A stretch of DNA of 41,672 nt, taken from contig JAJYQV010000001.1 in assembly GCA_021794425.1 (NCBI GenBank), positions 1 to 41,672 of the forward strand, written 5' to 3'. A program made the position numbers and the translations under genes. The notes below the pieces were generated by a model that saw only the letters and a program-made list of their open reading frames with translations, did not search any database and was not told the origin of the DNA. The DNA is from a bacterium. Its GTDB lineage: Bacteria; Patescibacteriota; Minisyncoccia; Phycocordibacterales; Phycocordibacteraceae. Positions 1 to 6,116 of the stretch are shown here, one piece after another (the stretch's first letter is position 1; the number at the start of each line of letters is the position of its first letter).

Positions 1-1
1 G

Positions 2-403
2 GCCGTCGAGCCGGGCAATCGCGTGCTCGACGTCGGCAGCGGCTCAGGCTACACGACCGCGCTCCTTGCCGAGCTCGTCAGCAAGGGCGGGGAAGTGACC
101 GGCCTGGAACGCGTCCCCGAGCTCGTCGCGTTCGGGCAGCAGAACCTCGCGAAGTATGCGCCGGCAAACGCGCGCATCGAGCAGGCGGGTACGGCGCTCG
201 GGAAGCCCTCCGCCGCGCCCTTCGACCGCATCCTCGTCTCGGCCGCCGCGCGCGAAGTTCCCGAAGCGCTCAAACAGCAGCTCGCCGACGGCGGCCACAT
301 GGTGATCCCCGTCGGCTCTGCCATCTGTGTCGTCGACCGCGCGGGCGACACCTTCGCCACCTGCTGCCACGAGGGTTTCGCCTTCGTCCCGCTCGTTTCC
401 TGA
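2..403 (+). CDS. pcm: Protein-L-isoaspartate O-methyltransferase (5'-truncated by window edge)
   Basis: Transfers a methyl group from SAM to isoaspartyl residues in damaged proteins. The frame is open from the first bases of the window, so the start lies upstream and the listed GTG at 23 is internal. The first visible residues contain SAM motif I (VLDVGSGSGYTTALLAEL), followed by an acidic strand end (GLERVPEL) and a motif like FDRILVSAAAREVPEAL, matching the PCMT family DRI.. ..A.. ..P..L pattern. The C-terminus is the usual PCMT beta strands (GGHMVIPVG). About 130 of roughly 200 residues are visible. Stop is TGA. Confidence 0.85.
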   Translation, partial: AVEPGNRVLDVGSGSGYTTALLAELVSKGGEVTGLERVPELVAFGQQNLAKYAPANARIEQAGTALGKPSAAPFDRILVSAAAREVPEALKQQLADGGHMVIPVGSAICVVDRAGDTFATCCHEGFAFVPLVS

Positions 404-410
404 CGAGACG

Positions 411-419
411 TGCTAGGAT
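411..419 (+). promoter_or_regulatory. Extended -10 promoter of the 426 gene
   Basis: TGc-TAGGAT ends exactly 6 bases before the ATG at 426, predicting a leaderless transcript. No -35 or SD is seen. Confidence 0.55.
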
Positions 420-425
420 ACCTCC

Positions 426-998
426 ATGCATCACCACACACACGGCATAGGGTTTCAGTACGATGAGGAGAAGCGCCGGGAAAAGCTCGACCCGGAGAAG
501 TTCCTGCGCGCCGCAGGGCTCCAAGAGGGCATGGCCTTCATGGATATCGGTTGCAACGATGGCTTCTTCGCGATTCCCGCAGCGAAGATCGTCGGTTCAT
601 CGGGGAAAGTGTATGGGGTTGATATCGATCCTGAAGCTATCCAGCGGCTCGCCCGCCGCGCTACGGAAGAAGGCCTTGAGAATATCGAAGTGCGTGCGGG
701 CACCGCTGAGGAGACTCTTTTCTGCGACGGGTGCGCCGACATGATCTTCTTCGGCATCGTCCTGCATGATTTCAACGATCCGGCTCACGTCCTCAAGAAC
801 GCCCGCGCGATGCTCGCCACGGGCGGCAAGCTCATAAACCTCGATTGGAAGAAGGAGCCGACGGAAGCTGGTCCGCCGCTCTCGGTCCGGCTGAGCGAAG
901 CAGACGCGAGTACACTCATCGAAGAGGCAGGGCTGACCGTGTCCCGCGTGGACGACTTCTCGCCTGACTTTTATCTCATAATCGCTACGCGCCCCTAA
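426..998 (+). CDS. Class I SAM-dependent methyltransferase, substrate unknown
   Basis: A 190-residue Rossmann methyltransferase. Motif I is MDIGCNDGFFAIPAAKIVG (about residues 38-56), the acidic end of strand 2 is GVDIDPEAIQRL, motif IV is DMIFFGIVLHDF and motif VI is GGKLINLDWK, the UbiE/ArsM-like order. The N-terminus is unusually histidine-rich (MHHHTHG). The start at 426 is chosen because the -10 box lies 6 bases upstream. The substrate cannot be read from sequence. It is followed after 23 bases by a toxin-antitoxin pair with its own promoter. Confidence 0.75.
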   Translation: MHHHTHGIGFQYDEEKRREKLDPEKFLRAAGLQEGMAFMDIGCNDGFFAIPAAKIVGSSGKVYGVDIDPEAIQRLARRATEEGLENIEVRAGTAEETLFCDGCADMIFFGIVLHDFNDPAHVLKNARAMLATGGKLINLDWKKEPTEAGPPLSVRLSEADASTLIEEAGLTVSRVDDFSPDFYLIIATRP

Positions 999-1006
999 AC
1001 GAGGCG

Positions 1007-1015
1007 TGCTATAAT
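1007..1015 (+). promoter_or_regulatory. Extended -10 promoter of the RelE-type TA pair
   Basis: TGc-TATAAT, a consensus -10 box, ends 6 bases before the antitoxin ATG at 1022, predicting a leaderless mRNA. Confidence 0.65.
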
Positions 1016-1021
1016 CACGCC

Positions 1022-1246
1022 ATGACCACCGTAACGCTCACTATGCCGAAGCCGTTGCGCGCCAATGATGACCTCGTCGTCATCCCGCGGAAAGAGTACG
1101 AATCGCTCAAGGCGCGCGCCGTGCCCGAGTACACGCCAACCGCCGCCGAACGGCGCGCTATCGCGCGCGCCCGGAAGAATTTTGCAGCAGGGAAGACCAT
1201 CTCGCTTGCGCAACTGAAGGATGATCTGGCACGTCGAGGTCGATAG
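1022..1246 (+). CDS. Antitoxin of a RelE/ParE-type toxin-antitoxin pair
   Basis: A 74-residue protein just upstream of, and overlapping by 26 bases, a RelE-like toxin gene. It has a short N-terminal beta part (TVTLTMPKPLRANDDLVVIPRKEYE), as in small antitoxins of the Phd/RelB style, and a basic helical C-terminus rich in Arg/Lys that would wrap the toxin. It probably neutralises the toxin and autoregulates the operon. The exact antitoxin family is not recognised; the call rests on size, overlap and partner. Confidence 0.7.
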   Translation: MTTVTLTMPKPLRANDDLVVIPRKEYESLKARAVPEYTPTAAERRAIARARKNFAAGKTISLAQLKDDLARRGR

Positions 1247-1478
1247 AAGCGTCAACAAATATCTTGCGCGTATCCCCAAAAAGGATGCCGCCCGGCTCGC
1301 AGCGACTCTCGACGAATTTGAAACGAACCCGCTTGCCGGAGACATCATAAAACTCTCCGGCGAAGACGCCGTGTGGCGCCGCCGTATCGGCTCGTATCGC
1401 ATCTTTTTCGAGTTCTTCGCCGACAGACGAACCGTTCTCGTTCACGAGATTCGACGGCGCGGCTCAAACACTTACTAA
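1221..1478 (+). CDS. RelE/ParE-family toxin
   Basis: An 85-residue protein with the RelE fold pattern: N-terminal strand (WHVEVDRSVNKYLARIPKK), a long helix pair, then IIKLSGEDAVWRRRIGSYRIFFEF and VLVHEIRRRG. The WRRRIGSYRIFF stretch and the terminal basic residues match the conserved RelE/ParE core. RelE members cleave ribosome-bound mRNA while ParE members poison gyrase; the sequence does not decide which. Translation is probably coupled to the antitoxin through the overlap. Confidence 0.85.
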   Translation: MIWHVEVDRSVNKYLARIPKKDAARLAATLDEFETNPLAGDIIKLSGEDAVWRRRIGSYRIFFEFFADRRTVLVHEIRRRGSNTY

Positions 1479-1480
1479 CC

Positions 1481-2197
1481 ATGACAGTACGTATTGACCC
1501 ATCCTGGAAAGCGCGCCTCGCCCCGGAATTCGAGAAGCCGTACTTCAAAGAGCTCACCGAGTTCGTGAAGCAGGAGTACAAGAGCGAGCCGGTGTATCCG
1601 GCGCCGGGAAATATTTTCCGAGCATTCGACCTGTGCCCGTTCGACAAGGTGAAAGTCGTCATACTCGGCCAGGACCCGTACCATGGGCCGGGGCAGGCGA
1701 ACGGGCTCTGCTTTGCGGTCTCCGACGGCGTCGCGCTCCCGCCCTCGCTCCAGAACATCTTCAAAGAGATCGAGAGCGACCTCTGTAGAAGTCGAACTTC
1801 TACAGAATCAGCAGAGCCGTGCTGTAGAAGTTCGACTTCTACAGTGCACCGCTCGGGCGACCTCGCGCGGTGGGCAGAGCAGGGCGTGCTGCTCTTGAAC
1901 GCGACCCTCACCGTCCGCGCACGCCTGGCAGGGAGCCACCAAGGGAAGGGCTGGGAGGGGTTCACCGATGCGGCCATAAAAGCGCTCTCGGACGAACGCG
2001 AGCACCTCGTTTTTATACTTTGGGGCAACTATGCAAAAGCAAAAGGCGCGCACATAGACCGCACGAAGCACCTCGTCATAGAGTCGCCACACCCCTCGCC
2101 GTTCTCTGCCGCCTCCGGCTTCTTCGGCTCCAAACCTTTCAGCAAGACAAACGACTATCTCATCGCGCACGGCCAAACCCCGATTGATTGGCTCTAG
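1481..2197 (+). CDS. ung: Uracil-DNA glycosylase, family 1, with an in-frame palindromic insertion
   Basis: Removes uracil from DNA in base-excision repair. The ATG at 1481, two bases after the toxin stop, is chosen over the ORF start at 1373, which lies inside the toxin gene. Family motifs are present: water-activating GQDPYHGPGQANG (Asp65), LLLNATLTV (about 137-145), and HPSPFSA (His204). The protein is 238 residues. Between DL and RSGDLARWAEQG, where the family normally has a loop of about 8 residues, there are about 20 extra residues (102-122) encoded by two copies of a palindromic repeat. The loop is away from the motifs, so activity is probably kept. The 3' end also carries the -35 box of the next gene. 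Confidence 0.95.
   Translation: MTVRIDPSWKARLAPEFEKPYFKELTEFVKQEYKSEPVYPAPGNIFRAFDLCPFDKVKVVILGQDPYHGPGQANGLCFAVSDGVALPPSLQNIFKEIESDLCRSRTSTESAEPCCRSSTSTVHRSGDLARWAEQGVLLLNATLTVRARLAGSHQGKGWEGFTDAAIKALSDEREHLVFILWGNYAKAKGAHIDRTKHLVIESPHPSPFSAASGFFGSKPFSKTNDYLIAHGQTPIDWL
1782..1806 (+). repeat. In-frame palindromic element, copy 1 (in ung)
   Basis: Perfect inverted repeat with 11-bp arms (TCTGTAGAAGT / ACTTCTACAGA) around loop CGA. Read in the ung frame as CRSRTSTE, with no stop. One of six related palindromes in the window. Confidence 0.9.
1822..1844 (+). repeat. In-frame palindromic element, copy 2 (in ung)
   Basis: Arms CTGTAGAAGT / ACTTCTACAG around loop TCG, i.e. copy 1 in inverted orientation, 15 bases downstream of it. 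Read in the ung frame as CRSSTST. Confidence 0.9.
2183..2197 (+). repeat. Direct repeat of ung 3' end, copy A
   Basis: ATTGATTGGCTCTAG encodes the last four ung codons and stop (IDWL*). An identical 15-mer recurs at 2925-2939, in front of the second paralogous gene. It holds the -35 box TTGATT. Confidence 0.85.
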
Positions 2198-2212
2198 GCA
2201 CCGTGGTATTGT
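2184..2212 (+). promoter_or_regulatory. Promoter of the 2258 gene
   Basis: TTGATT, 17-base spacer, TATTGT, with a TGg extension before the -10 box. The -35 lies inside the ung 3' end. Confidence 0.65.
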
Positions 2213-2257
2213 CCAACTCGGAACAACCCATAACGCTTGTTAAAGAAGGAGGTTCGA

Positions 2258-2863
2258 ATGAATGACCTTGTAGATCTTTTCCTCTTGGGAGGATTGCTGG
2301 CATTTATTGCAATCCTCATTCGTCGGGCGCGCGCCAAACGGTACGCTGCTAGGCAGGCTGCTCTCGGGAAAGACTTGCGCGCGCGCCGAAAATCCTTCCG
2401 TCGGAACGAAATCGTGTGCGCCATCATCGATAGTGTCTACTTCGAATTGTACGGGGACGACACTGTTATTGTTGGCTCACACGAAGACGCAGCGTGGCTG
2501 GCCTCGGTGATATCTCTCTTCAAACCAGGGGAGGTCGTTGAACTTCGACGCGCCGTGCACGAGACTATCTGCAGCACCGGCCGCGAAGCGTATGAGTGGC
2601 ACATGAAAAATCCGTCACTTAACTATCCCGACCACTCGATCTCGCCTCCAGCACTTGGCTACGCCATCAAGCACGGCAAGCTCACGCCGGAGGAAGTCGC
2701 GGCTATCCGCTTCGACCACGGCGAAACGGCGGAGGAGTATGTGGTGATGGCTGACAGGCTCCTCGACAAGGTCATGGCGCAGCTTAAGGCCGGCACAGCG
2801 TACATCGATTGGACGCGCTTTCAAGACATGGAAGAGCCGGAGGAGTGTTTCGATAATCACTGA
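2258..2863 (+). CDS. Unknown membrane-anchored protein, paralogue A of a tandem pair
   Basis: A 201-residue protein not recognised as a known family. The start at 2258 is preferred to 2237 because AAGGAGG lies at the right distance. The N-terminus is one membrane helix (LFLLGGLLAFIAILI), then a basic stretch (RRARAKRYAARQ) predicting a cytoplasmic C-terminal domain. Shared with the next gene are VHE.ICS.GR, LGYA...G...P.E and a final LL..VM.Q...G...W...F block. It stands alone with its own promoter, strong SD and terminator, unlike the core genes around it. No catalytic motif is evident. Confidence 0.75.
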   Translation: MNDLVDLFLLGGLLAFIAILIRRARAKRYAARQAALGKDLRARRKSFRRNEIVCAIIDSVYFELYGDDTVIVGSHEDAAWLASVISLFKPGEVVELRRAVHETICSTGREAYEWHMKNPSLNYPDHSISPPALGYAIKHGKLTPEEVAAIRFDHGETAEEYVVMADRLLDKVMAQLKAGTAYIDWTRFQDMEEPEECFDNH

Positions 2864-2883
2864 CACTCAAATTTTGTTCCCTT

Positions 2884-2912
2884 AAGGGTCGCGCGAGCGA
2901 TCCTTTTGTTTT
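2884..2912 (+). terminator. Intrinsic terminator of the 2258 gene
   Basis: 9-bp stem AAGGGTCGC / GCGATCCTT (one G-T pair), loop GCGA, followed by a T-rich tract. Confidence 0.75.
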
Positions 2913-2924
2913 CTTGCGGAAAGA

Positions 2925-2939
2925 ATTGATTGGCTCTAG
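2925..2939 (+). repeat. Direct repeat of ung 3' end, copy B
   Basis: Second copy of ATTGATTGGCTCTAG, 742 bases after the one in ung. It lies between the terminator of paralogue A and the gene for paralogue B. Confidence 0.85.
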
Positions 2940-2954
2940 CAGCCGTGCTATGGT
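2926..2954 (+). promoter_or_regulatory. Promoter of the 3034 gene
   Basis: TTGATT, 17-base spacer, TATGGT with a TGc extension. Same architecture and partly the same bases as the promoter at 2184. Confidence 0.65.
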
Positions 2955-3033
2955 GCCCCTGGACCGGCATCGCGCCCGCATCGCAGCGCGAGGTCATGCC
3001 TTGAATCTTTACGAAAGGAAGGAGGGGAACGAA

Positions 3034-3624
3034 ATGGTAAATATAAATCAGGCGGTCGAGATGCCGCTGCATCTGGTTGTCGTGCTCGTGGTGGCGTCCA
3101 TCGTACTCGCCGCTGCCTGCCTCACGCTTGCGTGGGCGCGAAACTCGGACAGGCGGCGCAGCGCCGGCGCATCCGGGTCGCCCGACCTCGCGGACCGCAT
3201 CCTCGGCGCCGTGTGCGAGCACATTCGCGAAGGGCTGGTTGTCGAGGGGGACAGCGTCGACGACATGTTTGTCGTCCTCGGTCCGAGAAAGGACGCGGAA
3301 CTTGTGCGGCACCTGCTCGCATCCTACTTCGATGAAAAAGGGAAGGCGGCTCTCGCTCAGTCCGTGCATGAGCGCATTTGTTCCATCGGGCGCGGCATGT
3401 CCGAGCGTCTGCGTGACGAGAGCCCGCATCTCCGTCGCCCGAAGGAGCCTCAGCCAGTGACGCTCGGTTACGCGCTGGCGTGCGGTGCGGTCTCCCCGGG
3501 CGAAATCCACAGTCACGCGGCGACTACCGAGGGACTTCTTAAGGCCGTCATGTCGCAGATCGAGACTGGAGAGGCCTGTTGGGACATACGGTCGTTTCCT
3601 CTGCGCCCGGCCGGCAGCGCCTAG
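3034..3624 (+). CDS. Unknown membrane-anchored protein, paralogue B of a tandem pair
   Basis: A 196-residue protein of unknown function. The start at 3034 is fixed by GGAAGGAGG upstream; the longer ORF from 2914 would run through the promoter. One N-terminal membrane helix (LHLVVVLVVASIVLAAACLTLAW) is followed by a soluble domain. It aligns with the previous gene product: VHERICSIGRGMSERL against VHETICSTGREAYEWH, VTLGYALACGAVSPGEI against PALGYAIKHGKLTPEEV, and LLKAVMSQIETGEACWD against LLDKVMAQLKAGTAYID. The two probably arose by tandem duplication with their promoter and have diverged strongly. Confidence 0.75.
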   Translation: MVNINQAVEMPLHLVVVLVVASIVLAAACLTLAWARNSDRRRSAGASGSPDLADRILGAVCEHIREGLVVEGDSVDDMFVVLGPRKDAELVRHLLASYFDEKGKAALAQSVHERICSIGRGMSERLRDESPHLRRPKEPQPVTLGYALACGAVSPGEIHSHAATTEGLLKAVMSQIETGEACWDIRSFPLRPAGSA

Positions 3625-3643
3625 GCATCTTGATCCTTAAATT

Positions 3644-3679
3644 GCACCGCCCGGTTTCGGCCGCGCGGGTGCTTGTTTT
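3644..3679 (+). terminator. Probable terminator of the 3034 gene
   Basis: Imperfect GC-rich hairpin opening GCACC and closing GGTGC, followed by TTGTTTTG. Confidence 0.6.
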
Positions 3680-3690
3680 GTAAACCGTAA

Positions 3691-3721
3691 ACAGCGGGGT
3701 TCGCGTAGCGAACCCCGCTGT
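3691..3721. terminator. Perfect hairpin between convergent genes
   Basis: 14-bp perfect stem (ACAGCGGGGTTCGC and its complement) with loop GTA, between the ends of two converging genes. It has no real T-run on either strand. Confidence 0.6.
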
Positions 3722-3727
3722 GTTCAT

Positions 3728-3973
3728 TCATGCGTTCCCCTCCGGCTCAAGGACGAGGAGTACGCACCAGAGGGAGCAGAAGACGAATGCCCCCGCAAGC
3801 GTCTCTATGCCGTTTTCGGTTTCGTACCCGAATTCGCCGCGGTACACGACTCCGTGCGCGATAGGGAGTTCATGCGCGCACACGGGACAGCGGCACAGCT
3901 CCTGCAATTCCTCCGCTGGAAAATACGTAGCGGGTCTGAGCTCGGCGGGGAGCCCTGTGTGCTTGGTATGCAT
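3728..3973 (-). CDS. Small zinc-ribbon-like protein, unknown function
   Basis: An 81-residue protein. The ATG at 3973 has AAGGAGG at SD distance, so it is preferred to the longer ORF start at 4006. It carries CRCPVC near the middle and FCSLWC near the end, a two-knuckle arrangement (CPxC ... FCSxxC) typical of small metal-binding ribbons. The rest is uninformative and no family is recognised. It is a lone SD-bearing gene convergent with the 3034 gene. Confidence 0.65.
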   Translation of the reverse strand: MHTKHTGLPAELRPATYFPAEELQELCRCPVCAHELPIAHGVVYRGEFGYETENGIETLAGAFVFCSLWCVLLVLEPEGNA

Positions 3974-4097
3974 CGCTGCCTCCTTATCATGTGTACCGTT
4001 TGCCACGGCGTGGCGGTGTCAAGCAGGTCTGTATGCAAGGATACCACGGCCACCAACACCGCGACCGCATTCTCGAGGAAGGGTTCTTTTGTCCGCG

Positions 4098-6065
4098 CTA
4101 CCACATCTTCGCCCGACTTTTCGGATCGCGGTAGAGTTTGTCTCCTTTCTTCACCTCGAACGCCGCGTAGAATTCCGGCAGGTTCGAGAGCGGGCCGTTC
4201 ACGCGCGTTTCCGCCGGCGCGTGCGGGTCGGTCGTCACCTGCATCTTGACGAATTCCGGCCGCGCGAGCTCGCGCTCGAAGAGCGATGCGCCGAGGAAGA
4301 AACGCTGTTCGGGCGTGAAGCCGTCTATATCTTTCCGACTTATCCGTGCGAGCTTCAGCTGGTACGCATCGTAGGCGATCGAGATGCCGCCCAGGTCAGC
4401 GACATTTTCGCCGAGCGTGAGCCGCCCGTTCACGTGTAGACCGTCCGCGACCGTGTAGGCATCGAACTGCTCGACGACCTTCTTCGTCTTCTTTTCAAAC
4501 TGTGCGCGGTCAGCTGGCGTCCACCAGGTCTTCCGGTTCCCGACGCCGTCGAACTTCGAGCCCTGATCGTCAAACGCGTGCGTGATCTCGTGCCCGATGA
4601 CCGAACCGATGCTCCCGTAGTTGATCGCATCGTCCGCCTCCGACGAGAAGAAGGGGGGCTGGAGGATTGCGGCAGGGAAGACGACATCGTTTAAGCCGAA
4701 GCTGCAATACGCGTTGACCGTCTGCGGATACATAAACCACTCTTTGCGGTCGACTTTGCTCTTGCGGAGCTTCGCGAGCTCGCGCTTGCTGTGCCACACC
4801 CCCGCGCGCACGACGTTGCCGAAGTAATCGTTCGGGTCGATGATAAGACCCTTGTAGCTCTTCCAGACATCCGGGTAGCCAATCTTATGGGTGACCTGAT
4901 GCAGCTTCTTAATCGCTTTTTTCTTGGTCGCGGGGCTCATCCAGTCGAGACGCTTGATGCGTGCCTCGTAGGCCGCGAAGAGATCATCGACCATCTCAAG
5001 CATCATCCTTTTTGCGTGCGGGCTGAAATGGCGCTCGACGTAGAGCCGGCCGAGGAGCTCGCCGAGGCTTCCGTTGACCGTGTTCAAGACGCGGCGCCAG
5101 AGCGGCTTCATGTGCGTCGTTCCGGTCATCACGGTGCCATAGAAGGCGAAGTTCTCCTTCTCGAGTGCCGGCGTGAGGTGGGCCGCAAAGTCGTTCACGA
5201 GGTGCGTGCGCAGATAGAGCTTCCAGTCCTCGACCGGCACCGAATGCAGGAGCCCTCCTACAGCCTTGAAGAATTCCGGCTGCATCACGATCACGTCGGA
5301 CACGCGCGCACCGATAGTGCGGAAGTATGTCGCCCAGTCGATCTGCGACGCAAGCTTCGCGAGCTTCGGGAGCGTGTACTTGAAGTAGGTCTTGTCCACG
5401 TCGCGCGTGTCCTCCTTCGTCATCGACACCCTTGCGAGCTTGGTCTCGATAGCAAGCACCGTCTCCATCGCGCCCTGCACATCTTTCGCGATCCCGCCCA
5501 TTCTGATGAGCTTTTGCAGATGAGTCCGGTACGCCTCGCGCACCCGCTTCGATTCCGCATCGTCCTTGAGGTAGTAGTCTCGGTCCGGCATACCGAGACC
5601 GTCTTGCGCGAGGTAGAGCGCATACCGCTCGCTGTTCTTCATATCCTGGTCGACCATGCCGCCCCAGATGCCGCTTGCGCCGCGCTTCTCGAGCTTCGCA
5701 ATCGTCGGGACGATGTCTTCCGGCCGTCTGATCTTATCGATAAGCGCCAGGTACGGAGCGAGTGGCGAGAGGCCGAGCGCCTGGCGACGCTTCGTGTCCA
5801 TGCCCGAACGCAGGAAATCGCGCAGCATCTGCTCGGGCGAGCCTTTCGCGACGCCGCGCTTCTGCTCAACCTCTTTCACCAGGGCGTGGAGCTGTGTGTC
5901 CACGTCGCTCCGGAGTTTCAAGAACGATCCCCAGCGCGATTCGTGCTTCGGTATCGTATTGCGCTTCATCCAGGTGCCGCCCGCGTAGCGGAAGAAGTCA
6001 TCCTGTGGCCGCACGCTTGCATCCATATCCAGCACATCAAATCCCCATCCGTTCTGTTTTTTCAT
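4098..6065 (-). CDS. pepO: M13 family zinc metallopeptidase (neprilysin/PepO-like)
   Basis: A 655-residue oligopeptidase. The zinc site HEITH is at about residues 492-496, with downstream ENVADLGG (third ligand Glu and family Asp). Substrate-binding NAYCSFGLNDVVFPAAILQPPFF matches the family NAYYxPxxNxxxFPAxILQPPFF. The C-terminus (VNGPLSNLPEFYAAF) is also typical. There is no signal peptide, so it is probably cytoplasmic. The ATG at 6065 is preferred to 6116: the first protein-like family segment follows it and TACTAT lies 9 bases upstream, while 6116 directly abuts the divergent alaS start. Confidence 0.92.
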   Translation of the reverse strand: MKKQNGWGFDVLDMDASVRPQDDFFRYAGGTWMKRNTIPKHESRWGSFLKLRSDVDTQLHALVKEVEQKRGVAKGSPEQMLRDFLRSGMDTKRRQALGLSPLAPYLALIDKIRRPEDIVPTIAKLEKRGASGIWGGMVDQDMKNSERYALYLAQDGLGMPDRDYYLKDDAESKRVREAYRTHLQKLIRMGGIAKDVQGAMETVLAIETKLARVSMTKEDTRDVDKTYFKYTLPKLAKLASQIDWATYFRTIGARVSDVIVMQPEFFKAVGGLLHSVPVEDWKLYLRTHLVNDFAAHLTPALEKENFAFYGTVMTGTTHMKPLWRRVLNTVNGSLGELLGRLYVERHFSPHAKRMMLEMVDDLFAAYEARIKRLDWMSPATKKKAIKKLHQVTHKIGYPDVWKSYKGLIIDPNDYFGNVVRAGVWHSKRELAKLRKSKVDRKEWFMYPQTVNAYCSFGLNDVVFPAAILQPPFFSSEADDAINYGSIGSVIGHEITHAFDDQGSKFDGVGNRKTWWTPADRAQFEKKTKKVVEQFDAYTVADGLHVNGRLTLGENVADLGGISIAYDAYQLKLARISRKDIDGFTPEQRFFLGASLFERELARPEFVKMQVTTDPHAPAETRVNGPLSNLPEFYAAFEVKKGDKLYRDPKSRAKMW

Positions 6066-6098
6066 AGTCTCTGCATAGTACAAGAACACCCCGAGCTG

Positions 6099-6107
6099 TG
6101 CTATCTT
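6099..6107 (+). promoter_or_regulatory. Extended -10 of alaS
   Basis: TGc-TATCTT ends 9 bases before the alaS ATG. It lies in the 51-base gap between the divergent M13 peptidase and alaS starts. Confidence 0.45.
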
Positions 6108-6116
6108 TTCTCCCAT

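Noticed and set aside
4791-6116. First 442 codons of the 1085-residue ORF on the plus strand
   Set aside because: Antisense to the M13 peptidase gene, with no motif of its own; alaS starts at 6117.
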